Shown: positions 1-8,808, numbered from the stretch's first letter. The stretch: 64,000 nt of DNA from Cupriavidus oxalaticus (GCF_016894385.1 NZ_CP069811.1:62001-126000), one strand, 5' to 3'. Numbers and translations are program-made. Notes: generated from the sequence alone by a model not told the origin.

Positions 1-178
1 CCCAGTCAAGCATGTACGGCCCCTCGCCGCCCCTTGCCACCAGGGGCGCCGCGAGTCGAGAACGGCACGGGAACCCGCGCCGCACAATTGGCGGAGTGTA
101 GCGAGCGGGCGCGGGCGCGTCAATTTGGCTTCCGGCTGGGTGGGGGTGCCACTCACGCCAGCGCGCGGGCGGGGTATC

Positions 179-1678
179 ATGGCCTGCATGAATGCCCCCG
201 TCTTCTCCTCAGCCCATCCGGCCGACCAGCTCGCCGAATTTTCTGACGCGGATGCGGCGCTGGCGCGCATCCGCGAGATCTACGACGCGTCGGTCGGCGC
301 GGTGCGCGCGCGCTTCGATGCATTCGCCAGCGGCAAGCCGCTGCCCTCGGCCGCGCACGCCTGCTATCCGTACCTGGGGATCTCGGTCAACATCGAGACC
401 ATGGTCACCGACAGCCGCCCTTCCTGGGGCACGGTGGCCTACCCCGGCGTGTACGGCACCACGGTGACCCGCCCCGACCTGCTGGCGGACTACTACCGCG
501 ACCAGATCGAACGGCTGATGCGCTACCACCGCGTTCCGGTGGTCGTGGGCCTGAGCCGGCGCCCGATCCCGCTGCCGTTCGTGATCGAGGCCTCGACCAC
601 CGACATCAGCTACACCCAGGCGCGCGAGCTGGAGGCCTCGTTCGTGCTGCCCGAGTTGAGCCGCATCGACGACGGCATCGCCAACGGCACCTACGAGCCG
701 ATCCCGGGCGAGGCCTGGCCGCTATCGCTGTTTCCCGCCGAGCGCGTGGACCTGGCGCTGCAGCGGCTGTACCACTACACCGGCACGGCGCCGCAGCATT
801 TCCAGCGCTTCGTGCTGTTCACCAACTACCAGCGCTATGTCGATGAGTTCGTCGCGCTGGGCCGTGCGCTGATGGGGAGCAGCGACGGCAGCAGCGACGG
901 CGGCGGCTACACCCGCTTCGTCGAGCCCGGCGACGTGGTGCAGGACCTCGGCGGGGCCGAGCCGGACGACGCGACCCGCCCGCGCGCGCTGCCGCAGATG
1001 CCGGCCTACCACCTGGTGCGCGAGGACAAGCTGGGCGTGACGTTGGTCAATATCGGCGTGGGTCCGTCCAACGCCAAGACCATGACCGACCATCTCGCCG
1101 TGCTGCGCCCGCATTGCTGGCTGATGGTCGGCCACTGCGGCGGCCTGCGCCGCTCGCAGCAGCTGGGCGACTACGTGCTGGCGCACGCCTACGTGCGCGA
1201 CGACCACGTGCTCGACCACGACCTGCCGCCCTGGGTGCCGGTGCCGCCGATCGCCGAAATCCAGGTGGCGCTGCAGGAAGCCGTGGCGCGCGTCACCGGC
1301 CTGTCCGGCAATGAAATGAAGACGCGCATGCGCACCGGCACCGTGGTCTCCACCGACGACCGCAACTGGGAGCTGAAGTCCAAGTCGCTGTACGCGCGCT
1401 TCAACCAGTCGCGCGCCATTGCCATCGACATGGAGAGCGCCGCGGTGGCCGCCAACGGCTTCCGGCTGCGCGTGCCCTACGGCACGCTGCTGTGCGTCTC
1501 GGACAAGCCGCTGCACGGCGAGCTCAAGCTGCGCGGCATGGCCAATGCGTTCTACCGGCAGCGCGTCAGCCAGCATATGACCATCGGCCTGGAGGCGATT
1601 CGCATCCTGCGCGAGAACGGCGTCGAGCAGCTGCATTCGCGCAAGCTGCGCAGCTTCGACGAGCCGGCGTTCCGCTAG
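179..1678 (+). CDS. amn: AMP nucleosidase
   Basis: Probably hydrolyses AMP to adenine and ribose 5-phosphate in the cytoplasm, a purine salvage and adenylate-balance step. The 499-residue product matches the usual Amn length of about 480-500. It has an N-terminal Amn-specific part (CYPYLGISVNIETMVTDSRP, residues ~55-80) and a C-terminal nucleoside-phosphorylase-type domain (VNIGVGPSNAKTMTDHLAVLRP, then GTVVSTDDRNWE and AIDMESAAVAANGF) that carries the purine site. The IDMES segment is the conserved ribose-binding stretch of the PNP/UDP family. ATG at 179 has a G-rich upstream stretch; a second ATG at 188 is also possible. A small in-frame duplication (GSSDGSSDGGG) lies near residue 240. The gene stands alone and ends at a strong two-way terminator. 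Family assignment is confident. Confidence 0.93.
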   Translation: MACMNAPVFSSAHPADQLAEFSDADAALARIREIYDASVGAVRARFDAFASGKPLPSAAHACYPYLGISVNIETMVTDSRPSWGTVAYPGVYGTTVTRPDLLADYYRDQIERLMRYHRVPVVVGLSRRPIPLPFVIEASTTDISYTQARELEASFVLPELSRIDDGIANGTYEPIPGEAWPLSLFPAERVDLALQRLYHYTGTAPQHFQRFVLFTNYQRYVDEFVALGRALMGSSDGSSDGGGYTRFVEPGDVVQDLGGAEPDDATRPRALPQMPAYHLVREDKLGVTLVNIGVGPSNAKTMTDHLAVLRPHCWLMVGHCGGLRRSQQLGDYVLAHAYVRDDHVLDHDLPPWVPVPPIAEIQVALQEAVARVTGLSGNEMKTRMRTGTVVSTDDRNWELKSKSLYARFNQSRAIAIDMESAAVAANGFRLRVPYGTLLCVSDKPLHGELKLRGMANAFYRQRVSQHMTIGLEAIRILRENGVEQLHSRKLRSFDEPAFR

Positions 1679-1704
1679 GCCGCAACGGCCCTGTCTCGTC
1701 AAAG

Positions 1705-1738
1705 AAGAAGGCCGGCGCCCGATGGCGCCGGCCTTCTT
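1705..1738. terminator. two-way intrinsic terminator between amn and ompW
   Basis: A perfect 15-bp inverted repeat (arms 1705-1719 and 1724-1738, loop CGAT) is flanked by A-rich sequence on the left and ends in CTTCTT on the right. It sits between two convergent genes, so it can end transcription from both. Confidence 0.85.
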
Positions 1739-1757
1739 GCATGGCGAGCCGTCAGGC

Positions 1758-2402
1758 TCAGAAGCGATACCCCACGCCCATGCTGAACACCCACGGGTCC
1801 AGGCTGACGTGCGACACCTTGACGTTGCCGGCCTTGACGTCGCTCTGCAGCCACATCTTCTTGATATCGGCGTTCAGGAACCAGTTCCTGGTCAGCTTGT
1901 AGTCCATGCCGATCTGCAGCGCCGGGCCCACGCTCCAGCTGTCGAGCTGCAGCGTGTCATTGGCAATGTTCTCGCCGTAGATGCGGGTGAAGTTCAGGCC
2001 GGCGCCGATATACGGGCGGAACGTGCCGTTCGGAATCAGGTGGTACTGGAACAGCAGCGTCGGCGGCAGGTGCTTGAAGGTGCCGATCTTGTTGCCGTCG
2101 AGATAGACGTTCTGCTTCTGCGGCACGGTCAGCACCAGCTCCGCGGCGAAGTGCGGGGTGAAGAAATAGGTGACGTCGAGCTCGGGGATCCACTTGTTGT
2201 TGACCGTGATGCGGTTCGAGGCGCCCACACCGCCTACGGGATCGGAGCTTTTGCTCATGTCGAGATAGGTGCCGCGCAGGCGCACCATCCAGTTGCCCTG
2301 GCCGTCGTCGGCGGCCAGGGCGGGCGTGGCAAAGGCGCCGAGCATGGCGCAGGCGGCGATGGCGGAGCAGGTGAACCGGGTACGGAGAGAGAGCTTGTTC
2401 AT
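1758..2402 (-). CDS. ompW: OmpW-family outer-membrane protein
   Basis: Predicted small eight-stranded outer-membrane beta-barrel of the OmpW/AlkL family, thought to let small hydrophobic compounds cross the outer membrane. The 214-residue precursor starts MNKLSLRTRFTCSAIAACAM and has a signal peptide cut after ATPALA. The mature part starts with GNWMVRLRGTYLDM, the typical OmpW first strand. It continues with ELDVTYFFTPHFAAELVLT and HLPPTLLFQYHLIP (family motifs) and ends in an aromatic residue (GVGYRF), as needed for barrel insertion. The start at 2402 is chosen because the signal peptide begins there; upstream in-frame codons give no sensible sequence. It faces amn across a shared terminator. 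No substrate can be read from the sequence. Confidence 0.9.
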   Translation of the reverse strand: MNKLSLRTRFTCSAIAACAMLGAFATPALAADDGQGNWMVRLRGTYLDMSKSSDPVGGVGASNRITVNNKWIPELDVTYFFTPHFAAELVLTVPQKQNVYLDGNKIGTFKHLPPTLLFQYHLIPNGTFRPYIGAGLNFTRIYGENIANDTLQLDSWSVGPALQIGMDYKLTRNWFLNADIKKMWLQSDVKAGNVKVSHVSLDPWVFSMGVGYRF

Positions 2403-3142
2403 GATGTTTTGTCTTGGTCTGGCGGAGAGGCCGCGGCCAGTTTGGCCGAGCGGGTCCGTGCCGACCTTGACCCAAAACAAGTCGTGCCGCCGCCACACGC
2501 GGGGCGTCGCGATCGCGCGACAACGGGGTTGCGGTGCCAATCCTCCGTGAATAACCACATGCGGAATCATTCGTGGCGCGCCGGCGTGCCAGCCCTTACG
2601 CTGTGCAGGAGATCAGCGCCCGCAAGCTTCCACGCGAAGGCGGGCGCCGTGGCACCGGGCATGTCGTGGGCGTCCGCAAGGGCGTCTTTCCGGGTGTGCC
2701 CCGTGGGGGCGGGGCACACCGGTTTTCTTCGGATCCCCTCGCGGCGAGCGCCGCATCAGGCCGCGGCGAGCGCCGCATCAGGCCGCGGCGAGCGCCGCAT
2801 CAGGCCGCGGCGGCGTCGTCTGCCGGCCGGCGCCGTGCCGCGCCAAAGCCTGCCTGCAGGTGCCGGTTCACGCCCGAGACCACCGCGCAGGGACGCCGTG
2901 ACCAGGCATCGCATCGACGCCCGCGCCGAAGCCCGTCGGCGAATCGCCCATCCCCACTTCCACATGGCAAGCCAAACGGCTGTGTCACGCCGGTCCGCCT
3001 CGACCAAAGGACGGTCGCGTGTGCGCTGAAAGAATGAGTCATGCGCAGTTCCGTACGTTATCCCTCAGTCATCTGGCCGGTATTGCGCTGGCACCGTTGC
3101 GCCTAGGCTGGTAGCGCGGGAAAAAACACACGGGGGAACATC
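2403..3142. other. 740-bp intergenic region with no convincing gene
   Basis: This gap lies between divergent ompW and the lipoprotein gene, so it should hold both promoters, but I cannot place them. Open frames here have no recognisable domain, good start site or signal peptide and look like GC-rich noise. The only clear structure is the tandem repeat at 2741-2806, listed separately. Confidence 0.6.
2741..2806. repeat. 22-bp tandem repeat, three perfect copies
   Basis: The unit GCGGCGAGCGCCGCATCAGG plus CC occurs at 2741-2762, 2763-2784 and 2785-2806 with no mismatch, and a partial GCGGCG follows. Each unit contains a short palindrome (GGCGAGCGCC), so the array can fold. It lies in non-coding DNA. 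Perfect identity suggests recent expansion by slippage. Confidence 0.9.
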
Positions 3143-4489
3143 ATGAGACTGAGAACGTGGGCAACCTGGTTGGCAGGCACTGCCATGACATTCTTGCTGG
3201 CCGCTTGCGGCGGTGGTGGCGGTGGCTCGAGCTCGCCCGCCACGCCTGCCGCGACCACGCCGCTGACCTTCAGCGTCAAGATGAGCACGACCTCGGGCGA
3301 GGTAGGCGTGGGCCGTTCGCTCACCATCAGCGCGCTGGCGGTGGACAGCAACGGCGTCGATGTCAGCGGCAATACGGTGTTTACCTGGAGCAGCGTCGAC
3401 ACTGGCGTCGCCACGATCGAACCGGTCGCAGCCACGCCGGCCAATGCGGTGGTCCGTGGCGTCGCCACCGGTACCACCAGCGTGCAGGTGGTCGCGACCG
3501 TCAGGAACGCGGACAACACCACTACCACGCTGCCTGCGCAGACCGCCACCATTACCGTGGTGCCGGCTTCCGCGGTCAGCTACAGCCTGTCGATCCCCAA
3601 TACCAGCCTGTCGATGAGCGACGGCCAGGAGCTGCCGGTCAAGGTGTCGCTGATCGACAGCAATGGCAATGACGTCTCGGCCAGCGTCAACAACTGGGCT
3701 TGGGCGAGCAGCGCCACCGCGGTCCAGGTCACGGCCAGCCAGAACAGCGCCACGCTGAAGGCGAGCAACAGCTCGGCCACCACGGCGGTGACGGCCGACG
3801 TGTCGGTGTCGGTCACGGCGCCGGATGGCCACGCGATCGGCGGCGTCATCGTGGTGACGGTCGCGAAGAACGGCTCGGCTACCTATCGCGTGGTGACCAC
3901 GAGCAACGGCCAGCCGGTGGATGCGTTGCAGGTGTTCAGCACGCGCCCGGCGAACTTCACCTCGCGCGTGCTGCGCAACGACGGCCAGGATGTCACGGCC
4001 GACTTCGATGGCACCTGGACCTACACCGCCACCTCGCCGACGCTGTCGGCTTCGGAAGCTGCGGGTACGCACGACGCCACGGTCAGCACCAGCCTGGCCA
4101 AGGGCACCGGCCCGGTCCAGAGCACGCTGACGGTGACCGCCGTGAGCACCAGGCTGGGCGTGAGTTCGGCGGCCAACCTGGCCGTGACGGAGAATCCTAC
4201 CTGGGCGCTGGTCGGCGATATCCAGCAACCGCTGACATTGCTGCAAGCGCTGCCGATCGAGGTGACCGCGCGCATGAAGCATCTGGGCGATGATGCACAG
4301 TACACCGAGTGCAAGGACTGGGCATGGGACAGCACCGGGCCCGTGTCGCTGACGCCTAGCCTGTTTGCATTGCCGAACCAGGTGCGCGCCACCGGCACGG
4401 CCGCTGGCGACTTCACCATCACCGCGACCTGCACGGCGATCGCCGACAACACGCCGCTGCAGCTGGTCTTCGTCGGTACCGTCAAGTAA
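3143..4489 (+). CDS. Ig-like-repeat lipoprotein
   Basis: Predicted exported lipoprotein of 448 residues. The signal peptide MRLRTWATWLAGTAMTFLLA ends at a lipobox LLAAC (Cys at ~22), followed by a Gly/Ser-rich linker. The rest is beta-rich and Thr/Val/Ser-rich, with segments such as VGRSLTISALAVDSNGVDVS, FTWSSVDTGVATIEP and VVRGVATGTTSVQVVAT. This is the pattern of bacterial Ig-like (Big2-type) domains, with about four repeats. Such proteins usually sit at the cell surface or in the periplasm and bind ligands or other proteins; no enzyme motif is visible. A GGGGGAA ribosome site precedes ATG 3143. The gene is monocistronic and ends at a strong terminator. The target is unknown. Confidence 0.8.
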   Translation: MRLRTWATWLAGTAMTFLLAACGGGGGGSSSPATPAATTPLTFSVKMSTTSGEVGVGRSLTISALAVDSNGVDVSGNTVFTWSSVDTGVATIEPVAATPANAVVRGVATGTTSVQVVATVRNADNTTTTLPAQTATITVVPASAVSYSLSIPNTSLSMSDGQELPVKVSLIDSNGNDVSASVNNWAWASSATAVQVTASQNSATLKASNSSATTAVTADVSVSVTAPDGHAIGGVIVVTVAKNGSATYRVVTTSNGQPVDALQVFSTRPANFTSRVLRNDGQDVTADFDGTWTYTATSPTLSASEAAGTHDATVSTSLAKGTGPVQSTLTVTAVSTRLGVSSAANLAVTENPTWALVGDIQQPLTLLQALPIEVTARMKHLGDDAQYTECKDWAWDSTGPVSLTPSLFALPNQVRATGTAAGDFTITATCTAIADNTPLQLVFVGTVK

Positions 4490-4517
4490 GCAGCAACGTT
4501 CCCGCGCGCAAGTGAAA

Positions 4518-4543
4518 CGCCCTCCGATCCCGGAGGGCGTTTT
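4518..4543 (+). terminator. intrinsic terminator after the lipoprotein gene
   Basis: A perfect 9-bp stem CGCCCTCCG / CGGAGGGCG with loop ATCC (4518-4539) is followed by TTTT. It lies 28 bp after the lipoprotein stop codon. Confidence 0.9.
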
Positions 4544-4595
4544 GCGTTGGGGGCAAGCCTCAGCGGTTCCGGGAGCAACGACCTCGCTCCCAAGG

Positions 4596-4861
4596 CGTAC
4601 CCATTTCTGCGCGACAACGACAAGCAGCGTCCGTCCGCAGCAGAGCCCGCCAAACAGCTCCAGCAACCGCGCGCTTTACTGGCACCGCAGCCCACGCCAG
4701 CCATGCCTCGCACGCAAAGCGTACCCATTTCTGCGCGCCACGCAACAGGCCTGCACGGCCTGCGACGCCCGCTCGCCAGCCCGCTCAGGGACTCGGCACG
4801 CGTGCGCGCAAACCGCCGCCAGCGCGTTCCGCGCAAGCCGTGGACCGTACCCATTTCTGCG
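4596..4861. repeat. three spaced copies of a 16-bp direct repeat
   Basis: CGTACCCATTTCTGCG occurs at 4596-4611, 4720-4735 and 4846-4861, spaced 124 and 126 bp apart. The first two copies match over 19 bp (GCGTACCCATTTCTGCGCG). The DNA between copies is not clearly conserved. The 4544-4922 gap has no convincing gene. The regular spacing suggests a family of dispersed repeats or a regulator array; nothing more can be said from this window. Confidence 0.75.
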
Positions 4862-4922
4862 TAAAGGAAAAAACGAGCCCCGCAGGATGAATGGAGGGAA
4901 AAGAAGGGGAAAGACGCGCCGT

Positions 4923-5237
4923 TCAGCGCTTGCGCACGAAGCGCACGACCTGTTCTGCAGGCCTTTCCTGCGCGTCAGTGGCGTTGGCGGTGTTGGATCC
5001 GCAGGTGTTGCAGCCGCCGTCGTCGCAGCCGCTGGCGCAGCCGGAGGCGGCCTGTGGCGCCAGCCAGCGCACCAGCCGGCCGCGCCAGCCGCGCGCTGCG
5101 CCGCCGCCCAGGCGCGCCGCAAGCGCGGCCTTGACGCGCTCGCGCGTGCGCGGCGCATAGCGCGCCACCACCGAAACCGTGCACGCCAGCACGATCAGCG
5201 GGACCAGCAGCGTTTCGATGGCGTGGTAGAGCGTCAT
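4923..5237 (-). CDS. Cys-rich small membrane protein of the feo operon
   Basis: A 104-residue protein with one N-terminal membrane segment (MTLYHAIETLLVPLIVLACT), then a basic cytoplasmic part (YAPRTRERVKAAL) and a Cys-rich tail CASGCDDGGCNTCGSN. It resembles in layout the FeoB-associated Cys-rich membrane proteins that occupy the FeoC position in other bacteria, where the cysteines may bind iron or an Fe-S cluster. It lies just downstream of feoB; the first 13 codons before the stop of feoB do not overlap. The start at 5237 is chosen because the membrane helix begins there. Role in ferrous-iron uptake is inferred from position and layout, not from a firm family match. Confidence 0.75.
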   Translation of the reverse strand: MTLYHAIETLLVPLIVLACTVSVVARYAPRTRERVKAALAARLGGGAARGWRGRLVRWLAPQAASGCASGCDDGGCNTCGSNTANATDAQERPAEQVVRFVRKR

Positions 5238-5250
5238 GGCGGCGATGGCG

Positions 5251-7110
5251 TCAGCTGAACAGCAGCGCGACGCGATACGTGACAAACGCGGCCAGGTAGG
5301 CCAGCCCGGTCAGGTACACGACCGAGGCGGCCATGACCTTCCACGAGTTGGTCTCGCGGCGGATCACCGCCAGCGTGGAGATGCACTGCGGCGCGAACAC
5401 GAACCACGCCAGCAGCGCCAGCGCGGTGGCCAGCGACCACTGCGCGGCGATCATCGGCGCCAGCTGCGCGGCCATGGCGTCTTCACTGCCAGACAGCGCG
5501 TACACGGTCGCCAGCGCGCCCACTGCCACCTCGCGCGCGGCCAGGCCCGGCACCAGCGCGATGCAGATCTGCCAGTTGAAGCCCACCGGCGCGAACACCT
5601 TCTGCAGCGCGTGGCCGATCATGCCGGCAAAGCTGTAGTCGATGGCCGGCGCGGTCGCGCCTTCCGGCGGCGCCGGAAAGGTCGACAGGAACCACAGCAG
5701 CACGGTCAGCGCCAGGATCACCTTGCCCACGCGCGACAGGAAGATGCGGGCACGCTCCCACAGGCCGATGGCCACGTCGCGCACGTTGGGGATGCGGTAC
5801 GACGGCAGCTCCATCAGCAGCGGATGGTCGGTGCGGTCGCGGCGGAAGAACTTGAGCGCATAGGCCACCGCCAGCGCGCTGACGATGCCGGCCACATACA
5901 GCACGAACAGCACCAGCCCCTGCAGGTTGAACAGTCCCATCACCGTGCGTTCGGGGATGAAGGCGCCGATCAGCAGCGCATACACCGGCAGCCGTGCCGA
6001 ACAGGTCATCAGCGGCGCCACCAGGATGGTGGTAAGGCGGTCGCGCGGGTCCTGGATGGTGCGCGTGGCCATGATGCCGGGGATCGCGCAGGCAAAGCTC
6101 GACAGCAGCGGGATGAACGAACGGCCGGACAGCCCCGCGCCCATCATCAGCCGGTCCAGCAGGAATGCCGCGCGCGGCAGGTAGCCCGATTCTTCCAGCG
6201 TGAGGATGAACAGGAACAGGATCAGGATCTGCGGCAAAAACACCACCACGCTGCCCAGGCCCGCGATCAGGCCGTCGACCAGCAGGCTTTTGAGCAGGCC
6301 GTCGGGCATATGCGTGCCGAGCAGTTCGCCGGCCCAGTGCACGCCGCCCTCGATGCCGTCCATCAGCGGCTCGGCCCAGGAGAACACCGCCTGGAACATC
6401 AGGAACAGCAGCACCGCCAGCAGCAGCAAGCCGAACACCGGGTGCAGCACGATGCGGTCGAGCCGGTCGTCCAGCGCGGCGGTGCGCGCCGGCATGCTGA
6501 CCGCCGCAGCCAGCAGGCGGTTGACTTCAGTGTGCACGTCAACATCGCTGGCCGGCTCGGGCGTGGACGGCGGCGCGGCAGGCAGGGCGCCGTCGAGCAG
6601 CGCCAGCAGCGCGGCCGCGCCGTCGCGCTTGACCGCCACGGTGCTGACCACGGGCACGCCCAGCGCGGCCGCCAGCTTGTCACGGTCGATCCGGATGCCG
6701 CGGCGCGCGGCGGCGTCGCTCATGTTGAGCACCACCACCATCGGCAGGCCCAGCCGGCGCAACTCCAGCACAAAGCGCAGGTGCAGGCGCAGGTTGGTTG
6801 CGTCCACCACCGACACCAGCAGGTCGGGACGTTGCTCGCCGGCGCGCACGCCCATGCAGACGTCGCGCGTGATGGCTTCATCGAGGCTGGCCGCATGCAG
6901 GCTGTAGGCGCCCGGCAGGTCCAGGATGCGCACCTGGCGTCCGGCCGGCGAGACGAAATGGCCTTCCTTGCGCTCGACGGTCACGCCGGCGTAGTTGGCC
7001 ACCTTCTGCCGGCTGCCGGTCAGTCGGTTGAACAGTGCGGTCTTGCCGCAATTGGGGTTGCCGACCAGCGCGACGCGCAGGGCAGGATTCGGGGAGGCTG
7101 CTGCAGACAT
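5251..7110 (-). CDS. feoB: ferrous iron transporter FeoB
   Basis: GTP-linked inner-membrane Fe2+ importer of 619 residues, shorter than the ~770 of E. coli FeoB but normal for this group. The N-terminal G domain shows G1 GNPNCGKT (~15-22), the Thr switch region YAGVTVERKEG, G3 DLPGAYSL (~63) and G4 NMSD (~128). Then come the membrane core with its Gate-type segments, including PLLSSFACAIPGIMATRTI (~330) and a second half containing APVGFNWQICIALVPGLAAREV. It lies 13 bp after feoA and is followed by the Cys-rich protein, so all three are probably cotranscribed from a Fur-controlled promoter upstream of feoA. Confidence 0.97.
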   Translation of the reverse strand: MSAAASPNPALRVALVGNPNCGKTALFNRLTGSRQKVANYAGVTVERKEGHFVSPAGRQVRILDLPGAYSLHAASLDEAITRDVCMGVRAGEQRPDLLVSVVDATNLRLHLRFVLELRRLGLPMVVVLNMSDAAARRGIRIDRDKLAAALGVPVVSTVAVKRDGAAALLALLDGALPAAPPSTPEPASDVDVHTEVNRLLAAAVSMPARTAALDDRLDRIVLHPVFGLLLLAVLLFLMFQAVFSWAEPLMDGIEGGVHWAGELLGTHMPDGLLKSLLVDGLIAGLGSVVVFLPQILILFLFILTLEESGYLPRAAFLLDRLMMGAGLSGRSFIPLLSSFACAIPGIMATRTIQDPRDRLTTILVAPLMTCSARLPVYALLIGAFIPERTVMGLFNLQGLVLFVLYVAGIVSALAVAYALKFFRRDRTDHPLLMELPSYRIPNVRDVAIGLWERARIFLSRVGKVILALTVLLWFLSTFPAPPEGATAPAIDYSFAGMIGHALQKVFAPVGFNWQICIALVPGLAAREVAVGALATVYALSGSEDAMAAQLAPMIAAQWSLATALALLAWFVFAPQCISTLAVIRRETNSWKVMAASVVYLTGLAYLAAFVTYRVALLFS

Positions 7111-7123
7111 ATTCCGGAAGGGC

Positions 7124-7456
7124 TCAGGCGCACCGCTTGGTCCGCTCGTTCGGTGTGGACGCCTTGGCGCCGGGCTGTTCGCCCGTCTCGGCGGGCGCGA
7201 TGCTGCTCAGCGAGGCGCAGGCAAGCTCGACCCCGATGCGCGCCGCTTCCACGCGGCGCAGCGCAAAGCGCGTAAAGCCGACCTGCGCGACCAGCGGATC
7301 CCTGCCGAAAGGCCCATAGGCGATGATCTGGACGATCTCGCCAGGGACAAAGCCAAGCTCTCGCAGGCGGCGCGCAACCGGGTCGCCGGGCGTGGCATCG
7401 TCCACCGATTGCACTACGGCGGGGGTGCGCCGTGGAAGTTCAGACAACCGCATCAT
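7124..7456 (-). CDS. feoA: ferrous iron transport protein A
   Basis: Small cytoplasmic SH3-like protein that supports FeoB. The 110-residue product has the FeoA core: LSELPRRTPAVVQSV, then VARRLRELGFVPGEIVQII and DPLVAQVGFTRFALRRVEAARIGVEL. The typical LGF-PG-V turn is present. The C-terminal ~30 residues (from SIAPAETGEQ) extend beyond the usual ~75-85 residue domain. It is the first gene of the feo operon, about 70 bp downstream of a Fur box. Confidence 0.95.
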   Translation of the reverse strand: MMRLSELPRRTPAVVQSVDDATPGDPVARRLRELGFVPGEIVQIIAYGPFGRDPLVAQVGFTRFALRRVEAARIGVELACASLSSIAPAETGEQPGAKASTPNERTKRCA

Positions 7457-7526
7457 GCTTCCAGTCCGTTGGCGTGGTCGTCCAACGCGGCCGTGGTGCG
7501 GCCGGCATGACCTCGCCGGGTACGTA

Positions 7527-7545
7527 AATGAAAATCGTTTTCATT
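7527..7545 (-). promoter_or_regulatory. Fur box upstream of feoA
   Basis: AATGAAAATCGTTTTCATT is an almost perfect inverted repeat (AATGAAAA-TCG-TTTTCATT). It matches the Fur operator pattern of AAT-rich hexamers around a centre. It sits about 70 bp before the feoA start, where Fur with iron would block transcription. Confidence 0.9.
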
Positions 7546-7700
7546 GTATCGCAAATAGGGCATGACGATGCCCTACAAGTGGCGGGCACGCCAGCCGCCG
7601 CGCCAGCGCGGCAGGAGGCGAATCATAACCGTTGAAGGCGCGTGCCCCGAAGGGACAAGATTAGGGGCTGGCGGCCGCATGTCAGCGCGGCGGCACACAT

Positions 7701-7736
7701 ATGCCGGCGGCATTCGTACATGGTTGCCGCCGGCAT
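7701..7736. other. perfect 12-bp inverted repeat in the feoA/LysR gap
   Basis: Arms ATGCCGGCGGCA (7701-7712) and TGCCGCCGGCAT (7725-7736) surround a 12-nt loop. It lies downstream of the leftward LysR gene, in a gap (7546-7872) with no gene. There is no U-run, so it is either a weak terminator or a protein-binding palindrome. Confidence 0.5.
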
Positions 7737-7872
7737 TTGGAGTTCGGCTTTCCAAAACCTAATGCAACAGGTTTCATGCAGCAGCATGCAATTACTGCAT
7801 TTGCGTTATTGGATGCCGCAAGCCTGCGGAGTTAAGCTGCAAGCACGCTGAACACCCCGTTCCACGCGTACT

Positions 7873-8808
7873 TCACAAGCCATCGGCCACGGTGCCGGTG
7901 GCTTTTTCTTGTCGAACCGCCTTTTTCGACGCCGCCTGCGCGGCCACCATCGCCACAAAGTTGTCGCGGGCGGGATGGTCGGGTGCCGTCTTCCACACGC
8001 AATAGACTTCGGAGCGCACCGCCGTGCCCGCCAGCGGCCGGAACGCCGCGCCTGCCATGCCCGAGCGCGCCAACGCCGCCGGTACCACGGCCACGCCCAT
8101 GCCCTGCGAGACCAGCGACACCACCGAGAGCCAGTGGCGCACTTCGTGCCGGATCTGCGGGTAAAAGCCCTGGGCCGCGCACATATCGAAGATACGGCTG
8201 TAGTAATCCGGCGACGCCTTGCGCGAGAACAGCACGAAGGCCTCGCCGCGCAGGTCCGCCAGCGCCAGCTCCGGCTGCGCCGCGAGGGGGTGGTCCGCCG
8301 GCAGGCAGCAGACGAACGGTTCGGCGTGCACGCGCGTTGCCTGCAGCGAGTCGGGCACGCGGCCGGTGTGGATAAAGGCCGCGTCGAGCTCGTCGTGCAG
8401 CAGCGCATCGATCTGCTCCTGCGAGTTCAGTTCGGTCAGCGCCACCTGGATGCCAGGGTAAGCCGCCTCGAAGCCCCGCAGGGTCTGTGGCAGGCCGCGA
8501 TACAGCATCGAGCCGACAAAGCCCACCCGCAGCCGGCCGATGGCGCCCGCTTCGATCTCGCGCGCCAGCTGCCGCGCCGCCTCGGCCTGCGCCAGCAATG
8601 CCGTGGCCGATTCGCGAAAGGCGCGTCCGGCCGCGGTCAGGCGCACGCCGCGGCTGTCGCGGTCGAACAGCCGGGCGCCGACCGAGGCTTCGAGCTGCTG
8701 GATGTTCAGCGACAGCGGCGGCTGCGAAATGGCGAGCCGGCGCGCAGCCCGGCCGAAGTGCAGTTCCTCGGCCAGCACAAGGAAATAGCGCAGGTGACGG
8801 AATTCCAT
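7873..8808 (-). CDS. LysR-family transcriptional regulator
   Basis: A 311-residue LysR regulator. The N-terminal winged helix reads MEFRHLRYFLVLAEELHFGR, then ISQPPLSLNIQQLEASVGARLF. The first line is typical of the BenM/CatM-like branch (MEFRHLRYF). The effector domain starts near residue 90 (GRLRVGFVGSMLYRGLPQTL). It is divergent from the acyl-CoA dehydrogenase operon with a 132-bp shared region, so it most likely controls that operon in answer to an acid or CoA-pathway metabolite. The inducer is not known. Confidence 0.9.
   Translation of the reverse strand: MEFRHLRYFLVLAEELHFGRAARRLAISQPPLSLNIQQLEASVGARLFDRDSRGVRLTAAGRAFRESATALLAQAEAARQLAREIEAGAIGRLRVGFVGSMLYRGLPQTLRGFEAAYPGIQVALTELNSQEQIDALLHDELDAAFIHTGRVPDSLQATRVHAEPFVCCLPADHPLAAQPELALADLRGEAFVLFSRKASPDYYSRIFDMCAAQGFYPQIRHEVRHWLSVVSLVSQGMGVAVVPAALARSGMAGAAFRPLAGTAVRSEVYCVWKTAPDHPARDNFVAMVAAQAASKKAVRQEKATGTVADGL

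Noticed and set aside
1..178. Small frames upstream of amn
   Set aside because: They overlap amn out of frame and have no recognised product; the stretch is probably the amn promoter region.
1722..3029. 435-codon plus-strand frame across ompW and the following gap
   Set aside because: It overlaps ompW in antisense and has no domain or good start.
2573..3037. 154-codon plus-strand frame in the gap before the lipoprotein gene
   Set aside because: Arg/Pro-rich translation, contains the tandem repeat, no family likeness and no ribosome site.
5236..7275. Long plus-strand open frame opposite feoB
   Set aside because: Same antisense pattern (HRQ-rich); feoB on the other strand has intact GTPase motifs.
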